Position numbers and translations under genes: made by a program
The notes under the pieces: generated by a model
The model's database searches: none
Told to the model about the DNA's origin: nothing
What the model saw: only the letters and a program-made list of their open reading frames with translations
Part shown: positions 18,312-26,416 of the stretch, in pieces
Layout of the letters: the number at the start of each line of letters is the position of its first letter
Position numbering within the stretch: position 1 is the first letter of the stretch
NCBI RefSeq assembly: GCF_041021895.1
Contig: NZ_CP157428.1
Location: 3,348,001-3,412,000, forward strand
Direction of reading: 5' to 3'
DNA: 64,000 nt
Source: Acinetobacter sp. XH1741
GTDB taxonomy: Bacteria > Pseudomonadota > Gammaproteobacteria > Pseudomonadales > Moraxellaceae

Positions 18312-19592
18312 ATGAAAACGAGCCGCAAACACCTTCTATCCTTAGCGCTACTTACAGCATTAAGTCCCCTTGTGCCTACAACTGCCTTTGCTCAATTACA
18401 CTTAGAAATTGCAAAAGCACCTGATCAAGCGCCTAAAATCGCTATTGTTCCTTTTAATAACGACAATGGACTTTATCCTATTGTTGAAAATGACTTAAAT
18501 CGTTCAGGTCGTTTCACAAGTTCATCTAAAAACCTACCTGCCAATGCTGCGATTAACCAAATTCAAGCATCCGATTGGCAAGCTGCTGGTATTCCTTATG
18601 TAGTGACTGGACAAATCAAGCAAACAGCTGATGGTTTTGAAATTCATTACCAGCTTTATGATGTACAAAAACAACAATATCTTCTTAATGAGTTATTAAA
18701 TGTTCCTGCGTCACGCATACGTCAAGCAGGTCATATAATAAGTGATGCTATTTATCAGGCACTCACAGGGATTCCGGGCGACTTTAGCGGTCGTATTGCT
18801 TATGTATTACGTAACGCGGCAACCCCAGCAGAACGTTACACATTACAAATTGCCGATACCGACGGTGAACAGCCAAAAACTGTTCTCGCTTCACGCGACC
18901 CGATTCTTTCTCCGGCATGGACTCCTGATGCTAAAAAAATTGCTTATGTTTCTTTTGAAACCAAGCGACCAGCAATTTATTTACAAGATCTTTCTACCGG
19001 AACACGCGAAGTACTCACCAGCTTTAAAGGCTTAAATGGTGCACCAAGCTTTTCACCAGATGGCAAATCAATGCTGTTTACAGCATCGATGAATGGTAAC
19101 CCTGAAATTTATCAAATGGATTTATCAACTCGCCAAGTCAAACGTATGACAAATGACTCGGGAATTGATACCGAAGCACGTTACACGCCAGATGGAAAAG
19201 CTTTTATTTTCACCTCTGATCGTGGCGGTTCCCCTCAAATTTATCGCTATGATTTTGGGGATGGTTCTGTAAAACGCTTAACATTTAAAGGGTCATTTAA
19301 TGCTCGTGGTACTTTAAGTGCCGACGGTAAAAAAATCGCACTTGTGCATCGACCAAGTGGTAGTGATTATAAAGTTGCTATTCAAGATTTCAGTACAGGC
19401 ATTATCAATATTCTTACTCCAACCAGTTTAGATGAATCACCAAGCTTCTCCCCGAATGGACAAATGGTGGTCTATGCAACTCGTGAAGGGAACCGTGGTT
19501 TACTGTCTATCATGTCCACTGATGGTCGTTTCCGTATGAATTTACCAAGTGAACAAGGTGAAGTACGTGAACCAGCCTGGGCGCCTAAATAA
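18312..19592 (+). CDS. tolB: Tol-Pal periplasmic protein TolB
   Basis: About 426 residues with an export signal (MKTSRKHLLSLALLTALSPL, cleavage near AFA-QLHLEI). The N-terminal domain (about 25-160) includes IAIVPFNNDNG and the Pal/TolA-contact region. The C-terminal six-bladed beta-propeller has repeated blades such as LSPAWTPDAKKIAYVS, APSFSPDGKSMLFTA, EARYTPDGKAFIFTSDR and ESPSFSPNGQMVVYAT. The frame is open back to 18228, but the extra residues would bury the signal peptide, so the Met at 18312 is chosen. Confidence 0.93.
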   Translation: MKTSRKHLLSLALLTALSPLVPTTAFAQLHLEIAKAPDQAPKIAIVPFNNDNGLYPIVENDLNRSGRFTSSSKNLPANAAINQIQASDWQAAGIPYVVTGQIKQTADGFEIHYQLYDVQKQQYLLNELLNVPASRIRQAGHIISDAIYQALTGIPGDFSGRIAYVLRNAATPAERYTLQIADTDGEQPKTVLASRDPILSPAWTPDAKKIAYVSFETKRPAIYLQDLSTGTREVLTSFKGLNGAPSFSPDGKSMLFTASMNGNPEIYQMDLSTRQVKRMTNDSGIDTEARYTPDGKAFIFTSDRGGSPQIYRYDFGDGSVKRLTFKGSFNARGTLSADGKKIALVHRPSGSDYKVAIQDFSTGIINILTPTSLDESPSFSPNGQMVVYATREGNRGLLSIMSTDGRFRMNLPSEQGEVREPAWAPK

Positions 19593-19619
19593 CTTTTTAT
19601 TCCATTGATGGAGATGATG

Positions 19620-20186
19620 ATGAAATCAATCAAATATTTGGCTTTTCCTCTACTGAGTGTAGCGCTTGTTATGACAGGCTGTGCCAGCCGTAAGCCAGCA
19701 ACAACAGCAACTGCTGGTACTACAACAAATCCGAGCACAGTAAATACAACAGGCTTAAGTGAAGATGCTGCATTAAATGCCCAAAATTTGGCAGGTGCTT
19801 CATCAAAAGGTGTAACGGAAGCAAATAAAGCAGCTTTAGCTAAACGTGTTGTTCATTTTAACTATGACAGCAGTGATTTATCTAATGAAGACTATCAAAC
19901 TCTTCAGGCACATGCTCAGTTCCTTATGGCAAATGCAAATTCAAAAGTTGCATTAACTGGCCACACAGATGAACGTGGTACACGTGAGTACAACATGGCT
20001 TTAGGTGAACGTCGTGCGAAAGCAGTTCAAAGTTATCTCATTACAAGTGGTGTAAACCCACAGCAACTTGAAGCTGTAAGCTATGGTAAAGAATCTCCAG
20101 TTAACCCGGGTCATGACGAATCAGCTTGGAAAGAAAACCGCCGCGTTGAAATTAACTATGAGGCAGTTCCCCCTCTATTAAAATAA
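19620..20186 (+). CDS. pal: Peptidoglycan-associated lipoprotein Pal
   Basis: About 188 residues. The lipoprotein signal ([21 protein letters not shown]) places the lipid-modified Cys near residue 21. A Thr/Ala-rich linker leads to a C-terminal OmpA-like domain (about 75-185) with [40 protein letters not shown] and [10 protein letters not shown], which binds diaminopimelate in peptidoglycan. Several in-frame starts cluster at 19605-19620; GGAG at 19610 best serves the ATG at 19620. It ends the tol-pal operon at a strong terminator. Confidence 0.94.
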   Translation: MKSIKYLAFPLLSVALVMTGCASRKPATTATAGTTTNPSTVNTTGLSEDAALNAQNLAGASSKGVTEANKAALAKRVVHFNYDSSDLSNEDYQTLQAHAQFLMANANSKVALTGHTDERGTREYNMALGERRAKAVQSYLITSGVNPQQLEAVSYGKESPVNPGHDESAWKENRRVEINYEAVPPLLK

Positions 20187-20198
20187 AACAGGCTTAAA

Positions 20199-20232
20199 AA
20201 AATAAACGCCCATACAGTTGGGCGTTTATTTT
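20199..20232. terminator. Bidirectional terminator between pal and a convergent small gene
   Basis: A perfect 14-bp stem (AAAATAAACGCCCA) with a 6-base loop and T residues on one side and A residues on the other. It can end the pal transcript and the opposing small gene at 20246. Confidence 0.85.
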
Positions 20233-20245
20233 AACTACTTTTTAT

Positions 20246-20434
20246 TTAAGAAGATTTGTTTTCATCTTCTTCTGAATGCTGCATTGACTCAATCAAATCA
20301 TGCTTATTAAAAGCTTTATATTCAGGCTTTGCCTCATAATCTTTCCAAGCTTCCTGAATATTCTCTTTCGAAATTTTTTCTAAATTGATTGGTTCGCCTG
20401 CCGTGGGGGTCGCATCAAACTTCTTAGTTGTCAT
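20246..20434 (-). CDS. Small hydrophilic protein (62 aa), unknown
   Basis: The chosen start (MTTKKFDATPTAGEP) is preceded by AGGAGAATCGAA, an excellent ribosome site. The frame is open another 28 codons upstream without support. The protein is soluble, rich in Glu, Lys, Asp and Ser, and predicted helical in the middle (NLEKISKENIQEAWKDYE), with an acidic tail (HSEEDENKSS). No domain is recognised and no function is assigned. It is divergent from fbp and convergent with pal. Confidence 0.65.
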   Translation of the reverse strand: MTTKKFDATPTAGEPINLEKISKENIQEAWKDYEAKPEYKAFNKHDLIESMQHSEEDENKSS

Positions 20435-20616
20435 TTCGATTCTCCTAAATATACATTCCTTTGCTATGCAAACAACATACCATGTAAAGTGGGGCTTGTA
20501 AGCAGAAATGCAACACAAATAAAGTAAGATAATTTTTATTTTCCGGCATTCTCATCTAGAATATGCCACGTATTTATTTGACTCATTTTGATGCTTGCGC
20601 ACAGGAGCTTTGTTTT

Positions 20617-21588
20617 ATGTCCAACCTCACATTGTCCCAGTTTTTACAACAAGAAAAAGGGAACCTTACACCTGAGTTGGCTCAAGTCATCGACACAATT
20701 GCCACGACTTGTAAAACCATTGATCAAGCCCTGCAAAAAGGTGCATTGGCTGGAATTTTGGGTAGCGCAGGCAACGAAAATGTTCAAGGTGAAACACAGA
20801 AAAAACTTGATGTGATTTCTAATGATTATTTAATCGATGCACTAAAAGTTCACCCTCATGTAGGTGGCCTTGCATCTGAAGAACTTGATGATTTCACACC
20901 AGCGCAAGAAAACGGCGAATATTTGGTTCTATTCGACCCATTAGATGGTTCAAGTAACATTGATATCAACATGTGCGTAGGAACAATCTTCTCTATTCTT
21001 CCTGCAAAAAATGCAGTCACACAAGCAGAAGATTTCATGCAAGCAGGCACTCAACAAGTTGCTGCGGGTTATGTTCTATATGGCCCTTCAACAATGATGG
21101 CTTTAACTGTTGGAAATGGTGTGGCATTCTTCACTTTAGATCCAGTAACTCAAACCTTCTTACTAACTGCCAATAACATTCAAGTTTCAGCAGATACTCA
21201 AGAATTTGCGATTAATGCATCTAATCAGCGCCATTGGGAACAACCAGTAAAGCAATATATTGAAGAGTTGCTTGCAGGTAAAACCTCTGTACGTGAAAAA
21301 GATTTCAATATGCGTTGGGTTGCATGTATGGTGGGTGATATTCACCGTATTTTATGCCGTGGTGGTATTTTCCTTTACCCTTATGACTTAAAAGACCCGA
21401 AAAAAGCTGGTCGTTTACGTTTAATGTATGAAGCTAACCCAATGAGTATGCTCATTGAACAAGCTGGCGGTGCATCAACTACTGGCCGTGTACGCATTCT
21501 AGAGATTGAACCTACAGAACTTCACCAACGTGTTCCTGTAATTATCGGTTCTAAGAATGAAGTTGAACGCGTAACGAACTATCATTAA
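20617..21588 (+). CDS. fbp: Fructose-1,6-bisphosphatase, class 1
   Basis: About 323 residues; hydrolyses fructose 1,6-bisphosphate to fructose 6-phosphate, the committed step of gluconeogenesis. Motifs are the metal site [15 protein letters not shown] (FDPLDGSSN), ASEELDDF, and the substrate segment [37 protein letters not shown] near the C terminus. AGGAG at 20603-20607 fixes the ATG at 20617 over an earlier in-frame Met. It is monocistronic, followed by a stem-loop. An Acinetobacter-type carbon metabolism that feeds on organic acids needs it, which is an inference. Confidence 0.95.
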   Translation: MSNLTLSQFLQQEKGNLTPELAQVIDTIATTCKTIDQALQKGALAGILGSAGNENVQGETQKKLDVISNDYLIDALKVHPHVGGLASEELDDFTPAQENGEYLVLFDPLDGSSNIDINMCVGTIFSILPAKNAVTQAEDFMQAGTQQVAAGYVLYGPSTMMALTVGNGVAFFTLDPVTQTFLLTANNIQVSADTQEFAINASNQRHWEQPVKQYIEELLAGKTSVREKDFNMRWVACMVGDIHRILCRGGIFLYPYDLKDPKKAGRLRLMYEANPMSMLIEQAGGASTTGRVRILEIEPTELHQRVPVIIGSKNEVERVTNYH

Positions 21589-21601
21589 TAATTTAAATTA
21601 C

Positions 21602-21636
21602 AGAGGGCATCATAGATAGTATGATGGTGCCCTTTT
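21602..21636 (+). terminator. Probable terminator after fbp
   Basis: The stem AGGGCA-TCAT pairs with ATGA-TGCCCT across a 7-base loop with a 3-base bulge, and is followed by TTTT. It lies just before the methyltransferase ATG at 21650, so that gene must be transcribed from within or read through. Confidence 0.6.
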
Positions 21637-21649
21637 GGACATTATCCTT

Positions 21650-22426
21650 ATGGCGGTTATTTTTTTAGAATCAAAAGACAATGCAAAAATTAAACATTTG
21701 CGTGGTTTAATTGAACTCAATAGCGCCCGAAAAAAGCATCAACAAACAGTTCTTGAAGGCACCCACCTTTGTTTAGCATGGTTACAACAGCAGAAAAAAC
21801 TCTTTTCTTTGTTTACAACCGAACAAGCATTAGAACATGACGATTTAAAAAAAATAATCGAACTCCATCAGGGTCATGTTTTTATTATTAGTGAAGTTCT
21901 ATACAAAGACTTAAGTACCTTAGGTAATACCCTACCTTGCTTGGCAATTATTGATTTGCCTAAGACCGCTGCCACAATTGATTATAGCTTAGATACTTTA
22001 ATCTTAGAAAATGTACAAGATCCGGGTAACGTAGGAACCCTATTACGTTCAGCAGCAGCAGCAAATATTAAGCAAATTATTTGTACACAAGGTTCTGCCT
22101 CACTCTGGTCTCCACGAGTTTTAAGAGCTGGTATGGGCGCTCATTTTAGCCTATCTTGTTTTGAAAACTTCCAACTGACCGACATCCTCCCTAAATTTGA
22201 TATTCCTGTTTTTGTAACCAGCTCTCATCGCTCAACTAGTCTTTATTCAAAAGATCTTTCAAAGCCATGTGTCTGGATTTTAGGTAACGAAGGACAAGGT
22301 GCAAGTGACTATGCTTTAGCGCATGCACAGTCAGTGACAATTCCTCAACCAGGTGGTCAAGAGTCATTAAATGTAGCAATTGCCGGATCTGTTTGCTTTT
22401 TTGAAATGGTTCGCCAACGCCAATAA
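21650..22426 (+). CDS. TrmH/SpoU-family RNA methyltransferase
   Basis: About 258 residues of the SPOUT class, which methylate 2'-O-ribose in rRNA or tRNA with S-adenosylmethionine. An N-terminal substrate-binding domain (IKHLRGLIELNSARKKHQQTVLEGTHL) precedes the knotted catalytic domain, with LENVQDPGNVGTLLRSAAA (motif 1), LGNEGQGASDYAL (motif 2) and IPQPGGQESLNVAIAGSVCFFEMVRQ (motif 3). It resembles the RlmB/TsnR-like group, but the target nucleotide is not readable. The ATG at 21650 is preferred over an upstream TTG that lies in the fbp terminator. Confidence 0.85.
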   Translation: MAVIFLESKDNAKIKHLRGLIELNSARKKHQQTVLEGTHLCLAWLQQQKKLFSLFTTEQALEHDDLKKIIELHQGHVFIISEVLYKDLSTLGNTLPCLAIIDLPKTAATIDYSLDTLILENVQDPGNVGTLLRSAAAANIKQIICTQGSASLWSPRVLRAGMGAHFSLSCFENFQLTDILPKFDIPVFVTSSHRSTSLYSKDLSKPCVWILGNEGQGASDYALAHAQSVTIPQPGGQESLNVAIAGSVCFFEMVRQRQ

Positions 22427-22502
22427 AACGTTAATTTATTTTACATCGCTCATATTTGTGAAAAAAATCATTTACACTACTAAAAAATAGCCGATTGTTG
22501 TC

Positions 22503-22525
22503 AACCTCCCACCTCTTTTCAACGT
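22503..22525 (+). promoter_or_regulatory. Candidate ECF-type promoter (AAC/CGT) upstream of the sigma factor gene
   Basis: AAC at 22503-22505 (context GTCAACC) and CGT at 22523-22525, separated by 17 bases, fit the general -35 AAC / -10 CGT pattern of ECF sigma factors. It lies about 40 bases before the sigma factor start, so it may be self-controlled. Inference only. Confidence 0.35.
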
Positions 22526-22564
22526 TATATAAGAGATATATTGAAGATAAGGTGGGTACGTCCA

Positions 22565-23200
22565 ATGACAGGATTTTCCATCTCCATGGATTTAGCACCG
22601 AAAAAGTCTCGATCGGAAGCATCTAGTGCTCATGCCAGCACGGCTGAACAACGCCTAAAGGTTTTCATGCAAGATGTTACTGGTCGTGCTTTAGTGATGA
22701 TGGAAAGTGCTACCCAAGGTCAACAAGGCATTGCCATGGACTTGGTTCAAGAAGCATTTATTGCTTTACACAAGTCTTACGCCGATCGAAGTACTGAAGA
22801 ATGGTATCCGTTGTTTTATACGATTCTCAATAACAAACTTCAGGACTGGCGACGCAAAGAAGCCCGTCGTGCAAATCCATTTTCATTCTTCAAAAAAGTT
22901 AGTCTAGACAATGATGATGAAGAAATCATTGATATTGTCGATGAAAAAGCAATCAATCCAGCAGATTTTCTAGATCAAGCAGTAACGATAGAAGAGATTC
23001 AGGAAGCGATTGCAAAACTACCTGTTCGTCAACAACAAGCTTTCATGTTACGTGCTTGGGAGGGGTTTGATACCCATACTACGGCACAAATTATGAACTG
23101 CACTGAAGGTAGTGTGAAAACCCATTATCATCGAGCAATTCAGGGACTTAGAGAGTACTTAGCACATTTAAATCCCATGGGAGGTTCTAATGAATCATGA
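22565..23200 (+). CDS. ECF-type RNA polymerase sigma factor
   Basis: About 211 residues. Sigma region 2 spans about 30-105 (GIAMDLVQEAFIALHKSY, then WYPLFYTILNNKLQDWRRKEARR). An acidic linker (DNDDEEIIDIVDEKAINPADF) follows. Region 4 (about 135-205) carries LPVRQQQAFMLRAWEGFDTHTTAQIMNCTEGSVKTHYHRA, a helix-turn-helix for the -35 element. Sigma-3 is absent, which is the ECF layout. The next gene overlaps by 11 bases and encodes a membrane protein, a common place for an anti-sigma factor. I recall an A. baumannii ECF factor called SigAb with two small anti-sigma partners, but cannot verify identity. Confidence 0.85.
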   Translation: MTGFSISMDLAPKKSRSEASSAHASTAEQRLKVFMQDVTGRALVMMESATQGQQGIAMDLVQEAFIALHKSYADRSTEEWYPLFYTILNNKLQDWRRKEARRANPFSFFKKVSLDNDDEEIIDIVDEKAINPADFLDQAVTIEEIQEAIAKLPVRQQQAFMLRAWEGFDTHTTAQIMNCTEGSVKTHYHRAIQGLREYLAHLNPMGGSNES

Positions 23201-23510
23201 TGATTTCACTAAAAAGGTGACGTCTAAACTCGATAGTTTGGCTCATCACCATAAAAATAAAACAGTGGTAATGAATCATGTGCTTGACCGTATCCAGCAA
23301 AAACCAGCCTCTTATTATAGTGTCTGGAAAATGACTGGTTTTGCACTTGCTGCAGCGATTACCGGCTTTGTCATTTTACCCAACTCGGCAGAGATGATTG
23401 AGAAGCCACAAAATCAAGTAATTGTTAATCCTAAATTATCACCACAAATGGTTGAAGATTTAGAAATGCTGATGGTGTTGGGTGAGGATAAAGTTCAACA
23501 TGGTAGCTAA
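23190..23510 (+). CDS. Small single-pass membrane protein, likely anti-sigma partner
   Basis: A 106-residue protein: a soluble N terminus (about 1-48, MNHDDFTKKVTSKLDSLAHHH) in the cytoplasm, one membrane helix (about 48-68, MTGFALAAAITGFVILP) and a short periplasmic tail (VEDLEMLMVLGEDK). This matches the topology of small anti-sigma factors, though no recognised ZAS zinc motif is present. The 11-base overlap with the sigma gene and the 11-base overlap with the next gene mean one operon. The role is inferred from context. Confidence 0.7.
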   Translation: MNHDDFTKKVTSKLDSLAHHHKNKTVVMNHVLDRIQQKPASYYSVWKMTGFALAAAITGFVILPNSAEMIEKPQNQVIVNPKLSPQMVEDLEMLMVLGEDKVQHGS

Positions 23511-23889
23511 AAAGTTAGCACTTATCCTTTGTTCATTAAGTTTCTTGCAAACAAGTTTTGCAGGTTTTGAACGTTTCTGGATTTTTTCTAAAGATGCCAA
23601 TACGCAAGTAGACGATACTTGGAATGCTATGTCTGAAGAAGAGCAACGCGCTGTAATTAAACGCTATCAAAGCTTAAAAGAGCTACCCGCAAACCAAAGT
23701 GCTAACTTGCAGCAACGCATGGATTGGTTCAACCAACTTCCAGATGCAGAAAAGCAAAAAATGCGTGAAGCTTGGCAAAAAATGAGTACACAAGAACGTA
23801 ATGACTTACGTCAACGCATGCTAAAAGCCAGTGCAGATGAAAAAACGGCTATACGTGAAGAATATATCAATAAATATCTAGAGCACTAA
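23500..23889 (+). CDS. Exported DUF3106-type protein
   Basis: About 129 residues. A signal peptide (MVAKKLALILCSLSFLQTSFA) is followed by a helical periplasmic domain with a repeated W..L.P.E...R.. pattern: DDTWNAMSEEEQRAVIKRYQSL, MDWFNQLPDAEKQKMREAWQKM, STQERNDLRQRML. That pattern is the DUF3106 hallmark. The fold recalls periplasmic stress sensors of the Spy/CpxP kind, but this is only analogy. It overlaps the membrane-protein gene by 11 bases and is the last gene of the sigma-factor operon. It may take part in controlling the sigma factor. Confidence 0.75.
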   Translation: MVAKKLALILCSLSFLQTSFAGFERFWIFSKDANTQVDDTWNAMSEEEQRAVIKRYQSLKELPANQSANLQQRMDWFNQLPDAEKQKMREAWQKMSTQERNDLRQRMLKASADEKTAIREEYINKYLEH

Positions 23890-23938
23890 TTCATTTTTTA
23901 ATGAAAAATATGTGTATTTAAAAAAACTTATAATGAAT

Positions 23939-23966
23939 AAAAAAGCCTCCGATAGGAGGCTTTTTT
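23939..23966. terminator. Bidirectional terminator between the sigma operon and rhombotarget genes
   Basis: A 12-bp stem AAAAAAGCCTCC, GATA loop and complement with T6 on both strands. It serves the convergent transcripts ending at 23889 (+) and 23975 (-). Confidence 0.85.
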
Positions 23967-23974
23967 ATGTCTGC

Positions 23975-26401
23975 TTATTTACGATAACGTCTATAAGCAA
24001 TTAAACCAAGCAGTGAAGCAATAGAAAATAACCCAATACTTCCCCCACCACTTCGTGAATCATCCGTTGTGGTTGCGGTACTGGCTAAATTAATCGTTCC
24101 AGCCTTAGATGAAATTGTTCCATCAGCATCATAAACGTAATAAGTCAAAGTATCATTGAATGTATTGAATACATTACTTGCTTGAATATAGATGTTGCCA
24201 CCATAGCAGATATTACCACTATCATCTTTAGGACATGGACCTTCGCGATCTGCTTTAACTACTTTGAAAATACCATCCTTAGAAGTTTTACTTGGTATAT
24301 AAATCGGTAACTCCACACCCTGATCATTTACCCAAAATTTAGGTTTATTAGGTTTTGTCTTAAGTGTACTTGTCGGACCATCGCCATCATCATTCGCATA
24401 CTGTAATACATTTAAAGGAATGACTTCATTTGCTAGATATTTAAACGTTACCGTTGCATCACCAGCTACTGGTGGAATGTTATCAAATCGAGCTTCTAAC
24501 AACCCAGATGATTGCGTAGAGCCATCTTTACTACTAATAGTATATTTACAGTAGTTGTAATCACCCGCTTGGGTAATGATGTCATCTGAACGATAGAATA
24601 CAATTTGCTGTAAAGCATCATTCCATTCACAGAAAAGTCCATCATCTTTTTTGATATTCGTAACTTTATCGTCGATTAACCCTGTCCCGACAGTTTCAAG
24701 ATTAATATTATAGTCAGTTGTATTAAAGAACTTTAAAGAGTGATTACTATCTTCATTTGGTAAAGGTAAACCGCTTGCTTTTAAATCAATATAGATCGCT
24801 CGATATTTTGCATTTGCTTTGGTTTGATCAAGAAGATTTTTATAATTCGCAGAATCAATTTTTAGCACATTTAATAAATATGCATAATCTGGATTCAACA
24901 TATTCTTCTGAACAGTATCATATTGAGACTGATATTTCGCAAGCAGATCTGTAAGAGACGTATTACCTAAGCCTTTTAGATCACCAGCGGTAAGTTTCAT
25001 TAATTCAATTGAACCAATATCACAACTATTGCGGCTATTTGGCTGATAATAGAGTTTGCTATCAGCAAGTCGCGATAGACCTCTTTGGTCAATAGAAGTA
25101 CATGAATCTTTAGCTTCTGGATCTACGTCTACTAAGCTCTTACCACTTACATTATTTTTAGGATAGTAAATTGGTAAAAATCCAGTTTCAGGTCCAGCTG
25201 CATGTAAAGGTTCGAGTAATGAGTCAAGAGATTGACCTGCTATATCAACAGTTCGATGTGTAGATGTAAGTGCTTCTGTTGGTAGGTCACATTTTTCAGT
25301 ATCATTCGTCAAATTTAATGCGTTGAAAGAGAGAATGAAACCAGCATTTTTTAAATCAGTCGCAGGCCCTATAAAATAATGACACGCATAAGTTCCTAAA
25401 TTAAAACCAATTAAATTAAATCTTAACTCTTTACTGCCTAACGTATCATATAAAAAGGTGCTATAGGCATTGTTTTCAACAATCGTATTATTTTTTAAAG
25501 ATAAACTACTATTAGCGCTAAGTATCGTTGAAGGATTAGGAGTACCGTTAGGGGTAGCATCACCAGTAAATTTCAAAATACTGCCATTTACAGTGTTCGC
25601 AATATTTTGGGCAATGGTATTAATTGTAAATGTTGCTTTCGGCTCCCCGCAGAACTCAAAAGTATTATTAGAACTATTTGAGCCATTATTCATAATACTA
25701 GAAGAGGTAAATGTTACTTCCCGTTTTGCATAAGCTGTACCATTCCAACAGCTCATTGAAAGCACACTTCCGGCAGTTGCAGTATTACCTTGAATCAAAG
25801 AGTGAGTTGCTGACAAATTGACATTATCACCACCCAGAAAAATAGCACCTCCTTTCTGAGCTTGTGAGTTCAATATTTGAGTATTAAGTAATGTAACATT
25901 GCCTCCAGCATAAATAGCACCTCCGAAATCTGGTGCTACCCCATTTTCCAAAATAACGTTTTGAATAAATAAGGGTTGTTTATTTATTGCTGTATTGAAT
26001 ATACGTGATTTACCACCAGCATTAATTCTAGTCTGTAAAGGCTGCAGTGCTGGATAATCATTGGTTAAAACACTTTTCTCTGACCAGTTTTTATCTTGAT
26101 CCTTTTCACCAGCTCCATAAATTGCGATATCCGCATTTGGAACCAACTCTTTATTTAATGTATAAGTTCCTGCTTTGAGTTGAATGACCTGACTTTTAGA
26201 CGTGTTATAAACTGTACATCCATAATCAGATCTTCGTGTCTCAGCAACTTTTATCGCTTCTCTTAACGAGCAAGCATTTGGATTTTCGCCATCTTCATCC
26301 GCAAAAGTTGTAACTTCAATTCTTTGATTAGCTGTATCGGCAAAAAGAGGCATAGCCGCGAGTACAGTGAGTGCTAATACTGCTTTTTTATAGTTTTTCA
26401 T
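23975..26401 (-). CDS. CSLREA-domain, GlyGly-CTERM surface protein (rhombotarget-type)
   Basis: About 808 residues. After a signal peptide (MKNYKKAVLALTVLAAMPLFA) comes the CSLREA segment NACSLREAIKVAETRR, then a parallel beta-helix-like region (about 60-450) with repeated short strands (LFIQNVILENG, TLLNTQILNS, LSLKNNTIVENNAYS). Later domains look Ig/cadherin-like (PVAGDATVTFKYLANEVIPLNVLQ). The C terminus is a GlyGly-CTERM tail: SGGGSIG, a hydrophobic helix, then RRYRK. Such tails are cut by a rhombosortase (rhomboid-like protease), which is not in this window. The start at the fourth Met codon is served by AGGG-ATGAGG. It lies 15 bases behind the similar upstream gene. Confidence 0.8.
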   Translation of the reverse strand: MKNYKKAVLALTVLAAMPLFADTANQRIEVTTFADEDGENPNACSLREAIKVAETRRSDYGCTVYNTSKSQVIQLKAGTYTLNKELVPNADIAIYGAGEKDQDKNWSEKSVLTNDYPALQPLQTRINAGGKSRIFNTAINKQPLFIQNVILENGVAPDFGGAIYAGGNVTLLNTQILNSQAQKGGAIFLGGDNVNLSATHSLIQGNTATAGSVLSMSCWNGTAYAKREVTFTSSSIMNNGSNSSNNTFEFCGEPKATFTINTIAQNIANTVNGSILKFTGDATPNGTPNPSTILSANSSLSLKNNTIVENNAYSTFLYDTLGSKELRFNLIGFNLGTYACHYFIGPATDLKNAGFILSFNALNLTNDTEKCDLPTEALTSTHRTVDIAGQSLDSLLEPLHAAGPETGFLPIYYPKNNVSGKSLVDVDPEAKDSCTSIDQRGLSRLADSKLYYQPNSRNSCDIGSIELMKLTAGDLKGLGNTSLTDLLAKYQSQYDTVQKNMLNPDYAYLLNVLKIDSANYKNLLDQTKANAKYRAIYIDLKASGLPLPNEDSNHSLKFFNTTDYNINLETVGTGLIDDKVTNIKKDDGLFCEWNDALQQIVFYRSDDIITQAGDYNYCKYTISSKDGSTQSSGLLEARFDNIPPVAGDATVTFKYLANEVIPLNVLQYANDDGDGPTSTLKTKPNKPKFWVNDQGVELPIYIPSKTSKDGIFKVVKADREGPCPKDDSGNICYGGNIYIQASNVFNTFNDTLTYYVYDADGTISSKAGTINLASTATTTDDSRSGGGSIGLFSIASLLGLIAYRRYRK

Positions 26402-26416
26402 CGTCCTCATCCCTGA

